Assembly (NCBI GenBank): GCA_900239685.1
Contig: OENT01000478.1
Span: forward strand, 45,709 to 109,708
Reading direction: 5' to 3'
DNA: 64,000 nucleotides
Source of the DNA: Rotaria macrura
Taxonomy: Eukaryota > Rotifera > Eurotatoria > Philodinida > Philodinidae
Below, piece after piece: positions 50,601-62,890 of this stretch (positions are counted from its first letter, which is position 1; each line of letters starts with the position of its first letter). The position numbers and the translations under genes were made by a program. Below the pieces are notes generated by a model, which was given only the letters and a program-made list of their open reading frames with translations, did not search any database and was not told the DNA's origin.

Positions 50601-50766
50601 AGAGATGAGCACGGTTCGGTTCATGAACCGAACCGAACCGATCGGTTCGATTCGCAGCTTTTCCAAAATATTTCGGTTTTGGTTCGGTTCGGTTCGGTTC
50701 GGTTCTTAGCTAATTTGATGTAGTTTAAATTAGTTTATAGGTACGAAAAAAAATTAAAGTGACCAG

Positions 50767-50997
50767 TCAACGGATGTTGTAATTATCAATGAATGCATTC
50801 ATATATTTTCTACACTGGTGAAGTTCGCACGAGATGCGACTATTTTCACTAGCCATTCTCCCTGGAGAATTCAACAAAAGTTTCATTCTTGTTCCGACTA
50901 AAATTCGACCAGCTCTATCGAATGGTGTAGCTAGATTTCCTCTACCTATTATAGTCGTATGAATAAACCCAGAAACCTGATATTTTCCTGAGGTCAA
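50767..50997 (-). pseudogene. possible captured host exon inside the inner element
   Basis: The minus strand has TTTCTTTGACCTCAG followed by an open frame of about 74 codons starting GKYQVSGFIHTTIIGRGN. The composition is that of an ordinary globular protein, unlike the surrounding words, and the acceptor-like sequence sits at its 5' edge. There is no similarity to transposase motifs that I can see. It may be a gene fragment carried by the element, as Pack-MULEs do. Confidence 0.35.
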
Positions 50998-51395
50998 AGA
51001 AAATGTATCTTTCCAAATTTAGTTTTTATATGTTCTTGTTGAATCGATAGGGAATGACAGAGCTAAAGATGAAGAATCGAATGATATATATTATAACAGA
51101 TTTGATGAAAATCTGTGCACAGGAATAGATAAATATTTTAGTCTTTTCATTTCCAGTTGTTCTTCTCTAGGTCGTTCGCTTTGAGAACATTTTATTGCTG
51201 GGCATTCGCGTTAAGGACATGCACCTAAAGCGAACGTTTTCAATATTTGAGTTTGTAACCATCATTGCTAAAAGTTTTCTTAGAGCAATGAAACATTTTT
51301 GATATGAGCTGATTCAGAATCTGGTTTGCGTTCGTGTGGTATAAAAATAATTATTTTACGATGAAAAATGATCGAGATATTACACTCGCAATTAA

Positions 51396-51558
51396 GGGTG
51401 GTACATTTACTTTACTTTTTCAAAAAGTAAATAAGTAAAGTGAATCAATTCTTTACTATTTAACTTAGTAAATGGTAAATAGTATATTTACTTTTACTAA
51501 ACTAAACAGTAGGTTGTTTATTTAATTTACAAAAGTTTAAAAAAGTTAAGTACCACCC
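51396..51558. mobile_element. third-level inverted-repeat element with GGGTGGTAC ends
   Basis: 163 bp with terminal GGGTGGTAC at both ends, followed by arms of TTTAC/AAAGTAAA words. ACTCGCAA just to the left and ACTCACAA just to the right could be an 8-bp duplication with one mismatch. It sits within the inner GGTTC element. Confidence 0.55.
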
Positions 51559-52342
51559 CTACTCACAACCAAGACCTATGGAGTGTCCATTCGCTTTAGG
51601 TACATTGACTTTAAGAAAAAGAATGCTCAAAAAAGTTAAGCAAGATCGACAAATGATATTTCTGACTTCTTTTGAGAAATTTTCTTGATATTTTTGTGTT
51701 GTTTTCATATTTATTTATGCTCCGTAGTGTTTTTTATTTTCCTTTTTGTACGATACGTATATAAACCTCACTACTTTGGACATGCATAAGGAAAATAAAA
51801 TAGCAAGTAACGCTCGTCGCTGTGCGATTCGCTTAACCCTCGACTGAAGGATTTAGAGAAAAGATTAAAAAACTCATTTCTGATTGGCCGATTAGTTATC
51901 AATGAAGTCTCGGCCAAAAAAATGGGCTGCGGATTCGGATTCAGGGCCCTTGCTAACCTATAGCAAAGTTCGATCAAAAAGACCAAAAGTCTTAAAATAA
52001 GCTAACCTCCAGTAAATGTTTTTTTGACCCCAATCAAGCAACCAAGAAATCAAGCAAACAAACGCATTTTATTTCATATGACCCTCCCTACAGTCGATGG
52101 AATAATGCATTAGGAAAATAAAATAGTAACTAAAAATATGTAGATTTATATAAACATAAATATAATAGATAACAATCATCCAGAACAAGATGAGCGAGTT
52201 CAAATACAGATCACATAGTTTTAGTTGTCTACAGCGGAGTTTCAGAATTTTTCTTTTCGGCTCGGTTCGGTTTTAGACATTTCGGTTTCGGTTCGGTTCG
52301 GTTCGGTTTAAATTTTGAAAAACCCGAAACGTGCCCATCTCT

Positions 52343-52352
52343 GCTGTCGACC
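52343..52352 (+). repeat. target-site duplication, right copy (GCTGTCGACC)
   Basis: Partner of 50591-50600, identical over 10 bp. Confidence 0.8.
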
Positions 52353-53560
52353 GCCTTGGAAAGGTCATCATTATCAACAGTTAATTTAGACTAAAGGAAA
52401 TTAGAGATAATATATAGAAGAATTTTTATCTTTCTTTCTCTTCTGCATATTGTACCACGAACGGGAAGAATTCGTTTCCTCAGTATGATGTTGAGAACAG
52501 AACGAAAAATAAAAATAAGAATAGACATCGTTGTATGTATTATTTATAATTCTCTTTCGTGTAATATTAGTGTTGAAAATGACTTTTTGAACAAGATCGA
52601 AAGCTTCGCAATATTTTTGAATAGCATAAATAAAATGTTTGATGAGTTTGTTCACTTCGAATACAGTATAGCACATTTTTATGATTTAACCAACTGCTTC
52701 AAAAACCTTCAGTCGTGAGCAATAGTTCTGTTCATCGCTCAGTATACATTTTTACAGACAACATTTTAGCAGGAAGCACTTATATATATAAACCAATATT
52801 AAATAATTATCAATTTTTATTAGATTTTAATTCACTAATTAAATATCTCTCTGTTGGGAACTTTAAAATAATCTTTACGTAATAGCAACCAAGTTAGAAA
52901 AAAGTATGATTTTACTGAGATTTTCAGACCTTTCAAATTCAGACAGATATAGTGGTTATTACGTCTCAAGCTGTAAAAAAAACGAATAAAATTTAAAATT
53001 TTGACAAAATCGTTATATTTTGGAGGACAACTACTTCATTTTCAGTGGATTTATTTCCGAACATGATTAAGTTACTATTTTCAAGTGATCCGTCAATCCG
53101 AAATGATAAACTAGAAAAGTAAAGAACAAAATAATTTAAATAAGTGTAACATATTTAAATTATTTCTCAAACTTAGGTTACATGACATTTTCACACAACG
53201 ACCTTCAATGAACAATGACTTGCTAGCTGAAACATATTCTACTCTTTGCATTGAATGATGAAAAGAATCCAATGATTCGTTCTTCATTAAGAAAGAAATT
53301 GGCTGTCTACTAAAAGTGCACTGTAGTCTTTTCGGATTGAAAAATAGTTCTAACATAAAAGAGAAAATGCTTATGTTTTAAAAATTGTCTGCAGCTCAGC
53401 TTTCTAATTCACTCTTAGAACTATCGAAAGTATTTTAATCACGTCATCAATAAATACTTATAAATGAATGTGTTTGAAAAAAAGAGTACAAATCGACAAA
53501 CGTTATTTTATCTTTTCATCGGTTCGGTTCGAAAAAAACACGAACCGATCGCATCACTGA

Positions 53561-53929
53561 TAGGTAAGAGTACTAATTTAATAGCGCTTCTTGTTGTTGT
53601 TTAATAAAACCAATCCGGTAACTTTATGAACATACCATGTAAATCAAAATTCATAACTTTACTTCTCATGAAAATTTCACTTCGTGTCGTAGTGAATGAT
53701 TTATTAACAGCAAAATGATTAACAATCCTGTTTTCGAACAAGATGCTTATCTATTTATCAAACTCTTGATAACTACAAATAAGTTTCGTATTAAACTTAT
53801 ACATAATTCTATTTTTCAAGTGTTGTATTTTTTCCGTACACGATAAAAAGTATTTGATGTCTGACTTATAATAATTTTATATCATCCGATCATTTCCCCT
53901 CTTCAAAAAACAAAACAATAAAATACATT
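53561..53929. other. spacer between foldback element and helicase relic
   Basis: AT-rich sequence with no trace of the missing helicase C-terminal half. Confidence 0.4.
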
Positions 53930-55131
53930 CGTTACCTAATGTCCCATCTTGATATTTCAATTTTCTCAATCGTCTATATTCACGAATCTCTACTTGTTCA
54001 CCAGTTATTACCATTAAATCTTCTAGAAGACGTATAGTCGATTTTTCGCCACATCTTACAAACTGTTGTTAAATTCGTCCATTCAACTGCACATGCAATA
54101 TGATTTGCACGCTTTCCTTCAGGATCAGCAAACTGACGTTCTTCACCAGTAACTAAATCACATTTTTTTCCATATAGATGTATAAATATGGTTTATAAGT
54201 ATGTGAAATAATCTTTTGAACATAAAAATCTTCACAGCAGCCTTGGCCTTGTAAAACACTTCGGATGCCAATAATTTTAACGGTCCACAGCAGACTCCAG
54301 TTTCATTATTTATATAGCTTTGAAGTACATGATATATGTAAAGTGAAGAAAAAAAAATATTCTATTTTTTGTATCTTCTTGTTTTTTTATATGTGTTCAA
54401 CATAATTTTTTACTCTTCATCGGTCCTGCATGAAATATGATTTTTCTTTGTATAGCTCGTGCATCTGGGTACCTAAAATGTACAAAAATTAAGTAAAGAT
54501 GAGTTTCGTTGTAAATAAATATTTACCAATTAGCAGGACCTCTAAGATCCCTAATCTTCTTCAAATCTTCCATACATGTCAAATGTGGAAACATTTCTCG
54601 TGCATGACGTAAAAAATAAGGAAATATATCAGTAACATGACCTACTTAGTTCCAAAACATAAATGAGATGATTCGAAGAAAATACCACATCCAAATAGAA
54701 TATCACTGAATACAATATGTAAATCAACAGGGAAGACAGTTGATTGAATGCAGAATTTTCTAAAATTAACATAAGCATCTTGAAAAAGTCGATTATCGAG
54801 ACCTTGATCAGTAGCTAATGTTTCTATTTCATCACGACGATAAAAGTCGGTTATGATACGAAGAAGGACATCTTTAAAAAAGAATTTTCAAAATGTAAAA
54901 TTCAATAGTTTGTATCTTGTCCTTCATACTTCGTTCAAATAGTTTACCACCGGTTAGTTCTTGGTCAATATTCATATTTTCACTTTTAGTTGACCTTGAA
55001 TCATGTTGATCCATGAAACTCATGAGTTTAACATCATTAGGTCAAAAATGTCGACGTAACGTATTTGCTAGATAATTTGTCTTATTCGAGTTCATTCGAT
55101 GATGATGATCGACTTCATTTATTACTACCAT
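53930..55131 (-). pseudogene. SUPV3L1: truncated SUV3 (SUPV3L1) mitochondrial RNA helicase
   Basis: The minus strand carries, in order, pieces matching SUV3: an N-terminal helical part (DFYRRDEIETLATDQGLDNR), then IFPYFLRHAREMFPHL, DLKKIRDLRGPANW, YPDARAIQRKIIFHAGP, GVCCGPLKLLASEVF, CDLVTGEER and finally LLEDLMVITGEQVEIREYRR. Small introns with good GT..AG ends survive at about 54645 and 54475-54530. Decay is clear. A TGA lies at 55042-55044 in the N-terminal part; the P-loop after HAGP, normally TNSGKT, is garbled (about 54410-54425); about 40 codons holding the DEIQ box are missing with a shift of frame near 54060; and everything after the first RecA-like domain is absent. Intact SUV3 is about 750-790 aa and unwinds RNA in mitochondria. 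This copy cannot encode a working helicase; a good copy presumably lies elsewhere in the genome. Confidence 0.85.
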
Positions 55132-55640
55132 GACTTGATGTCGACGATAATTTTAAGGCAGATTCAGCTAAAATGGATGAACGTAAAAATACATGTTGAT
55201 AAGATGTCACTAGAAATGTTGTTTTAATGATAGATAACATATTTCACAGAGTCTAGAATACAGAAATCAATAGATTATCTATTTAGACAGTAGTTAATTA
55301 CGTAATTGAATCATTTCTTTGGTTCCTAAAATATTTTCATGTTTATATTGATTATTTATTTGAACAATACTATTCTTTATTAAAACTGTTGTAGAATTCT
55401 TATTTTCGACTTTTTCTTGAAATGGTATTCGTTTTGATGAAATAAATGTACGAAGTTTTTCCAAACGATCACACACGGATTCATCTTGATTATCTATTAT
55501 TGAATTCGAAGGTAAAAATGGATTTGTATTCAACTGTAACGATGTAGTTCGATCGAGTACTTTTAATTGAACAATATCACGCTGTAGAACAATATAAACA
55601 CGATGGGATGCATCATCGATTAGACCATTGGCATAAAGAA
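55132..55640 (-). pseudogene. unrecognised coding remnant upstream of the helicase relic
   Basis: On the minus strand the frame 55294-55533 and its upstream extension to about 55630 read as globular protein (including DDASHRVYIVLQRDIVQLKV). Coding-like words in another frame continue to about 55790. The frame changes suggest decay. It could be the end of a neighbouring gene or part of the same degenerate block; I do not recognise it. Confidence 0.35.
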
Positions 55641-58600
55641 AAGAAAAACATCACAATCGATTGAATCTTAACAAAACAATTTCTATCACGATGGGTTAAA
55701 TTATCCGAATTATCTCATGTATACAACCGTGTATTATTCGTTATTTTTATGGTTCTCGGAAAAGAATCAGAAGACAAACTAAAAATTAAACAAACATATT
55801 AATCTCATTAATGAATCTTTTCATGAGCAGTTTCACGTCGAAATTCGAAAAGTTACTCTTGAGTTTTCTATTAATTCAACATTTATGTATCAAAGGAAAA
55901 TTATGCCTTGCGAAATTCAGTTTGAAACATGAGAGGATTACTTTGTTGCTTACCAAATAACATCTAAGATATGGATATCTACCAGTCTCGGTGTAATATA
56001 CCATCATGCGGGTTAACTAAAACGAAAATCATGGTATCTATCTCTCCAGTTTGCTTGTAAAATGATACGTTTTCGTTCGATTAACTATTTAAAAACCGTA
56101 GTAGTTTCTAAATAGAAGACATCAGAGAGAAGTATTAAGTGATGTTTTTCGTTCTAGATAGAAATATATATCTCCCATTGGACTTCTTCATTTGCCTCAT
56201 CAAAACTTCGAATTATTCTTTAACAAAAGCAGTCTGAAGCAAAATAGATTTAAGTTCCATAAGTTTGAATACTTGCTTTAGTTTGTTTATCATTAAAAAA
56301 AGACACTGATGGGTTTTTCATCGATAGTATTTTGCAAAACATTTTGAATGACTTGCTTATTAATTATCATTGGGTTTTAGCATTGTCTTTTGATGAATAA
56401 TGCTTGTTCATATACCCCTTGAGTATCTGATGTTGTCTATTACTTATCATGAACAGTTATGAACTGAAACTAGCAAATGAATCACAGGTTGCAAACTCTT
56501 CTGCTAGACTTAAGGTATTCATCTGCTTTATTGAACGCGACTAAAACTCGATTAATGAAAACAACTGTCTTACTAATCTATACGTTGATAGACCGCAGAT
56601 GGTATAGACTATTCCCGTATACGTCTGTTTACCAACACATTCAATCCGTACTCAGTCATCAACCAATGTGGCATAATAATCAATATCAAAATGGCAGACT
56701 TCGTTTAATGTATTATCCATAGAATTTTTTTTCTTAAAACAAAGACAAAACAAGAATAAATATTCTATTAGTTTGCAATGATTGGATTTTTTCAACATCA
56801 CTTAGAATTTTCTTTTCATCATCTGCAACATTAAACATTCATTCTTCTTCGTTATAACTGATTATGTTTCACTATAAATTTCATTTTTTCTATCGTGATT
56901 CAGTTAAGTCTCGTGTCGAGACTCGCGACAAATCAGTAAACCAGTTTTTTTTTCATTCTTGCATTTAATCTTACTTCGTAAATGCTTCATATAATTTATA
57001 CCCATGCTCCCACGACTTTTGTTTACATCATAACTAGTGCCTTTTCAAATTCTATACTAAGCCATATCTATTCAGACTACGAAATCAATTCGAACAATAT
57101 GATCGTCTCTGTGTATATTATCGGGATAAGATTCTAATGGACTTTAGTCATATTTGTAACTTTTGATAAACGAGTCCATTGAAAATACGATTTCGTTTTT
57201 AACATGTTTATTTATATTAAACAAATATAATATTTCTTTATCCAACTTCTCTCAAGAAAGACCAAACTATAAAAAGAATATAAGTTTATTTGTTTTTCAC
57301 ATAAGCAAAATCAGAAATAATTCTTTCATATAGTAAAGTATTCTTAGAAAAAAATCTCCAGAACAAACTTGGATGCAAAAATAAAACTTGAGCGAATTAA
57401 AATTCTAACGAGCGTAAGTGAAATAGAAACAAGCACTGACAATAACAATCTGAGCGTTATATGCTGCAGAATATATCATAGTTTCAAACAGTGGAAGGCT
57501 TCCGCTGGAAGTCAAAATAAAATAAAATGTATTTATATAAATATAGAATCATATACAATAGTGTGACCGTAAAATGGTATGTTAGTGATGAAATCTATGT
57601 AATAGCAAAAGTCTGAAGGATTCATGTGTCGTACAAGAGGATGAGTCTTACTGCAGATCTGTTGAACTTTGAAGAGAAACACTTGTTATATGTGAAATCC
57701 AGAGCTCGTTCAATTTCACTTTAACATCTAAGAGCATCATTCGATGCGAACAACGTTAATAATTTTCCTAAACACACATTTGTAATTGAACAACGGGAAG
57801 TGCAGAAGAAGGGTAATTGTTGCAACTATTGTGTGATCTTTGATGTTGTTTAGTTACCAGTAGATCTTTTCGACAGCTACTGTTTGTGAGATATTAGTTT
57901 CTACTCTTTTCAATAGTATGATGATTTTTTTCACTTTAAAGAGTTTATCAAATTTTATAGACATTCGACAGGTATTAGATAATGTGAAGGCATACATGAG
58001 TATGTATCATGCAGGTGCTATAAAATTTCAAATAGTTGTTCTCGACTTGCAGCTTTGATATTTGAGAGAAGGAAGCGAGAGACTAAGCTTTTTCAAGTTA
58101 AATATAGTATCAGGTTGAGACGTGTTGGTGATAATTGCTCTATAACGATGATTTTCGACTTTCAGATGTGTGAAATAAGAAAAGGCTAGTCAAATAACCA
58201 TTATTGAAAAATATTTATGGATAATCAATGAGCCTTCACTGATCAATAGAACTGATAATACATCCGTTCACAGAAAAAAGCTTCTGTTTTGTTGGGATGT
58301 GATTGTGAGCGTGAATTTGTACTGCTAGTATTCTCACCATTCACACTCACACCCTACCTTCTTATGAAAATTGAGGTGCTTAAAGATTTATTCATATCTC
58401 AGTTGTGAAAAAAAAATTAGAGCTCCATCTGAAGATAAATATTACGTGTTGAAAGAGGAACCTTTTTTAAGAAAGAAATAAAAACTTTGAAGTTGAGAGT
58501 TTGAAATCAGTGATTTCTATGATTATGACTTGTTTTGCTTGGTTTTTATTATCTGTCTTAGTTAGGAAAAGTGCTCCTTTTTAGAACAAATGCACTACCC

Positions 58601-60589
58601 ATCAAACTGTCGGTAAGAGCTCATCTACTTTTGAAGATAAGTTGATAGTTTTTATATCATTCGATCTAGCAGACGACGTCAATATCAATAATATAAAAAT
58701 ATCTAAACTTTTGAAAGTAAAACATATCTAATAGCTGTTGCTTCTCGCAGCTGTCAAAATATCTTCTAATTAGGAACGTTGACTCTATATTGATTTCTTA
58801 GATTTACAAATGTATTTTAAAGTGATTTTAATTGCTTTTTTAATTAATTAGTCTGTAGTTGTATGCACCTTTTGATTAATAATACCAAGACTTGTCTTAT
58901 GATCCTCTTTATTTCACTTGATACCTGTACTATTTCTGCTTAAATTCAATGTATTACTTAGTACTGCATGCAACGGTACCAAGAGATATACCGATGCGAT
59001 ATGCTATCGCCTAGCTGTATGTGATATTCATCCTTGCGTTGTGTAACTCTTATCTCGTCGTGTTCTCGTGTGGTATCATTCTCGCGTCCTTGCTTAATGC
59101 TACTCATAATTTTCATACTTGTTCAATGCTTTTTTAATTGCTGCGCGGTATATTGTTCTTTTCAATACCTTTGTAATCGTTACTCCATACCTTGTATATA
59201 TGCTCATTGTTCTCTTTTCACAAGAGAGAAAGAAAGAGGAGAACAATAGAGAATATACAAGTTCGTGGATGCGAAGAATGAAAAAAGTGGGTAGTTTTCA
59301 GAAGAGCGGTAAGAAGGTGGTGTGAAGTAATCGTACTGCTGAAATAAACTTACGATTTAACAAGTAACGGAATCAGGCATGAATCAAAATAAATAAAGAC
59401 AAAGCCGAGCAGTCTAGTGATCCAATAACAACTGCGTCATCAATATAATATCAATCATTTATATAATTTCTTTCGTTACAGCAATTTTTTCATTATATCT
59501 TTAATTAATTTGTTCATGGCTTCATAAAATATTGATATTATTGTGTCTTTTGGTCTAATAAAAATTCTTATTAGACTATTATTCTTATTTGGTTTTAATT
59601 GTCTACGATTTTTTGCAGGCTGATCGATGAATATGAAATAATATTTATTTTATTCCGTATTTTTATTTTATTTCAATACTTTGATCATTTCTTTTTAGAA
59701 ATTTCGATTGTAATGTTCGTTTTTGAAACGATTTTCACTTGTTCCTCTATTTTAATTTTATTTAACATTCCTTTGATCTTATAAATACAAACAGTATTAT
59801 CCATCAACACTTTTTGTACTTTTATCAGATTTGAAAATAATGAAATCTTCAGTTGATTTTATCTCTATATGTATACAACTATGAAATGGCGGTGTCATTG
59901 ATGTTATGTGACGCAACGAAGAAAAAGATAAACGTCATCCGGAAAATTCATCAGAAGCCGTAGCATATCTACAGACTTGGTCTGCTTTCACAATAGCAAC
60001 GAATATCGGAAAATCATACTACAAATCTATGGGATTTCGAAAAAATAGTAAATTCCAGAATAGGCTCACCGAAAGGGCTCACTACTCGAAATTGAATATT
60101 CTTGCCTTTATAAATATTCATAGGAATCTGTTTAGGATTTTTAAGAAGTCATCATCTATTCTAGAGTATTTTGTTCTAAAGTACTTCCCTATATATTTCC
60201 TGGTGAAGAGGAAAATAATTACGAAAATTAAAAGAAACTCTTTACACTTTTCTTTTGTTTTTATTGTATTCATAGACAATTATATTTTTATGTATACTTA
60301 ATTGAAGTTTCTCTTCTCATGTAATATCTCTATAATCTGCACTTTTCTGTTTATTTCCTTTTCTTTTCTCCTATAATCATATACGTATATTTACTTGTTT
60401 ACTTATTTATTTTGTTTTTTCTTGTTCTTCTCTTCTCCTTAATCTCTCTTATTAGTTATTCGTTATTTTGTACGTGCGTTAATAAGTAATTTCAATGTAC
60501 AATTAGAATTACGACGCGTTAAATGTTAACCCTAATCTTTCGTTGGGAAAAATAAAGCTCTATATTAAAAAAACGAAAGAAAAAGATAA
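55641..60589. other. gene-poor AT-rich stretch
   Basis: Plus-strand frames at 56477-56722, 57369-57566, 59034-59325, 59599-59784 and 60029-60301 are short, biased or low in complexity. Around 59940-60060 a plus-strand stretch reads as coding for about 45 codons but has no context. AATAAA followed by an A run at about 60551-60575 may be the 3' end of a retroposed sequence. Confidence 0.35.
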
Positions 60590-60658
60590 GCGTCGTCGGA
60601 CTCGAACTCAGACTCCTTCTTATTCGCTCAGATATCTTAAGCCAGTTAGACTAGAAGG
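60590..60658 (-). repeat. tRNA-like relic
   Basis: On the minus strand TCTAACTGGCTTAAG (A-box-like) is followed 26 bp later by GAGTTCGAGTCCG (B-box-like), the spacing of a tRNA gene. The acceptor and anticodon stems do not pair well, so it is a relic or a SINE head, not a working tRNA. Confidence 0.4.
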
Positions 60659-61191
60659 AACTTCTTAACATTCCTTTAGCCACAACATGCATTGCCACTT
60701 ATGTAAACAATTCCTATTAACGATTTCGTTTTTCATTTATACTTAACATAGTCATTCGTTTTTCTTCCCCTTGATAGTTGTATCTGCGAAGAAAGGTTGG
60801 AATGGATATTCGTACTTTAAAGCAAACTGATATTTTTTTATATTGATTGACAAGCAGCGCACGTGATCTCTCTATGTTTTAAGCAAGTATCATTGTTTAT
60901 TCGGGCAAACATGTCACGATGATCATTTCTGGGAAAACTGAACATATTACAAAAATCCAAAAGTAATATATGTGGTAAAGTTGGATGGAAAACCTTGAAG
61001 TATTTTTTTCTTATCACTTCATAGCCTTTCTCTCTTACAGATAGAAAAATGGATGCAGGAAGAAAAGTAACAACACGATGTGCTTATTTTATATAAAATT
61101 AATACTTGTTTATAATAAATTACACGCAATGCACATGCTTTCTTCAATTTGTTTAGCAAATGTAGTGGTTTATTAAGGCTGCCATATCAGA
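60659..61191. other. spacer, nothing recognised
   Basis: AT-rich spacer between the tRNA-like relic and the AAGTAC foldback region; no gene or repeat recognised. Confidence 0.35.
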
Positions 61192-62890
61192 CCCATGTAA
61201 AATAATTGATCCAAAAAGTTACTTCAAAGTAATTTTAATAGTTTTCAGGAAGTGTAGATAGCACATATAAGTGAACTTTGTTAAGTGACTATTATAAGTA
61301 GTATACTCATTGAGTGAAAATCACTTATAAGTACTTTGAAAATTGTTTAAAAGTTCTTTTTACTTATTAGTATACTTTTAGTCACTTAAAAAGGCTGACT
61401 TACAAGTACTTTTGTTACTTTTCTTCTAATATAGTTAGGGACGCACCAAAACCATTTTTATTGTCATAAAGATGATACAATGCCGTTATGAAAAATCCCC
61501 AAAACCGACCAAATCTCTGTGTCAGTTATAAAAAGTTTTGTTCGCTGTACTTGATATTGGTACTAAAGTTACAAAAACTAAAGGAAAAATTATAAGTTTT
61601 GGTAGGATTTGTTGAAAATACCTACGTGGAATGTAATATAGACTATTTGTTGGGTATATCAGGATATATAAAATTGCGTATATATATTGATAAGGTAATG
61701 GATAGCGAATTGTCGAAGATTATAAGTAGAATAACCAGGGAAGTTTGGGTAATACAGAATATCGAAGATTTATTTTATGATTAGTTTAAGGCACCTAAGT
61801 CAGCAGTACTCTGCTGATAATAGTTATACGTAAGTGTTACACAAAGTAAATACACACAGTAAATTTTGTTGTATACTCACTACGTTCGTGTGTGCTTCTC
61901 TCGACTTGATTTTCTTCGACTCACTCTTCTTCTTTTCCAGAACCAACTCAACTCTTTTACACAAACGAGATAGAAAGAGACCCAGGGAGCAAGAGAAAAT
62001 AGAAAGAGAGGAAATGGAGAGAGATAAAGAAAAGGAGGAAAGACAGAGGAAGACAACGCATCGCTAAATCGAGATCAAGGGGGTGTTGTGTAAGAGGACG
62101 TCTACCTCTTGTTGCAACTCCCCACTTATTCTGTCCTTTAAGAGGGACGTACTTCTTGGCACACTACGGTTTTCGCCAAAATCTACCAAACATTACAAAT
62201 TTTTCTGTAGTTTTGGTAAATATAGTACCAATATTAAGTAGAGCGAGTTAAACTGATAATAACTGACATATAGATTTCGTTGATTTTCATAGCGAAAATG
62301 TATCATCTTTATTACAATAAAAATGGCTCTGGTGCATCAATATGTACAGGAGAAAGTGCGTTCGGAAGTACCGTAAAGTACTTATGTAATTATGCTTTAA
62401 TTAATCAAATTACTCAGGACTTCTTTCAAAACCGAAGTTTTACTTTTGCCTATATTCCATTCAGACATATATAAACATGAATGAACGTTGGATCGTCTAT
62501 TCAAACCTTTAATGAAAAATAAAAACATGTACATCTGATATTTTTATTCTAATCAGTGATTCTTAGATAGACGGCAAGCATGCGTAAAAATGCGGTGATT
62601 GTCAAGTGAACATAGTACTTATTAGTACTTTCCACAGTAATATAAGGCACTTTTCAAAGTAACAATAGTATTTAAAAGTACAATTAACAATATAAAAAGT
62701 ACTATCATATAGTATATTAACTACAAAAGTAATATTAGGTACTTTTCAAAGTATAAAAGGTACAGTAAATACTTTGTAAAGTATCTAAGGCAGTACTGTA
62801 TAGTTTATTAGATAAAAAGAGCTTTTATGTACTTTTCAAAGAAGAAAAACTCTGAATAAATACTTTTAAAAGTAGAAAATAGTCGGTAAC
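61192..62890. mobile_element. AAGTAC-word foldback region with a nested inverted repeat
   Basis: The left arm (about 61192-61430) and right arm (about 62610-62885) are both dense in AAGTACTTTTCAAAGT-type words in opposite orientation. The left end begins CCCATGTAAAATAATTGATC, resembling the ACGCGT element's terminus; the right terminus is unclear. Inside, a second inverted pair (about 61519-61612 and 62176-62272) shares GTCAGTTAT, ATATTGGTACTA and TTTGGTAG. The centre (61830-62160) holds a purine-rich, low-complexity frame and a CAAGGGGGTGTTGTGTAAGAGG stretch that may be an LTR-element fragment. Confidence 0.6.

Larger units (their letters stand above)
50601..52342. mobile_element. inner foldback element with GGTTC-word arms
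   Basis: 1,742 bp. The left end is AGAGATGAGCACGGTTCGG; the right end on the other strand is AGAGATGGGCACGTTTCGG. Arms (about 50610-50705 and 52255-52330) consist of tandem GGTTC units, including GGTTCGGTTCGGTTC. The interior holds a coding-like frame (50767-50997 minus), a CTAAAGCGAA-type inverted pair (about 51216-51240 and 51583-51605) and a smaller inverted-repeat element (51396-51558). It is inserted in the outer element, whose arms use the same word. Confidence 0.85.
50331..53560. mobile_element. outer foldback element with CGGTT-word ends
   Basis: About 3.2 kb. The left end is TCAGTGATGGGACCGGTTTA; the right end on the other strand is TCAGTGATGCGATCGGTTCG. The left arm (50331-50430) and the short right arm contain repeated CGGTT(C/T)GGTT words. 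Subtracting the inner insertion, the element is about 1.5 kb. Its own interior (52353-53510) has weak frames on both strands (52485-52718 plus, 53111-53356 minus) that I cannot identify. No clear target duplication is seen. Confidence 0.65.

Noticed and set aside
59034-59325. Two overlapping plus-strand frames
   Set aside because: Low complexity, in different frames over the same DNA, with no splice or family evidence.
61834-62067. 77-codon plus-strand frame rich in Arg, Glu and Lys
   Set aside because: Purine-rich low-complexity DNA inside a foldback region; no domain.
62090-62160. Possible LTR start after a purine tract
   Set aside because: Only one short end-like string; no second LTR, primer site or coding remains could be found.
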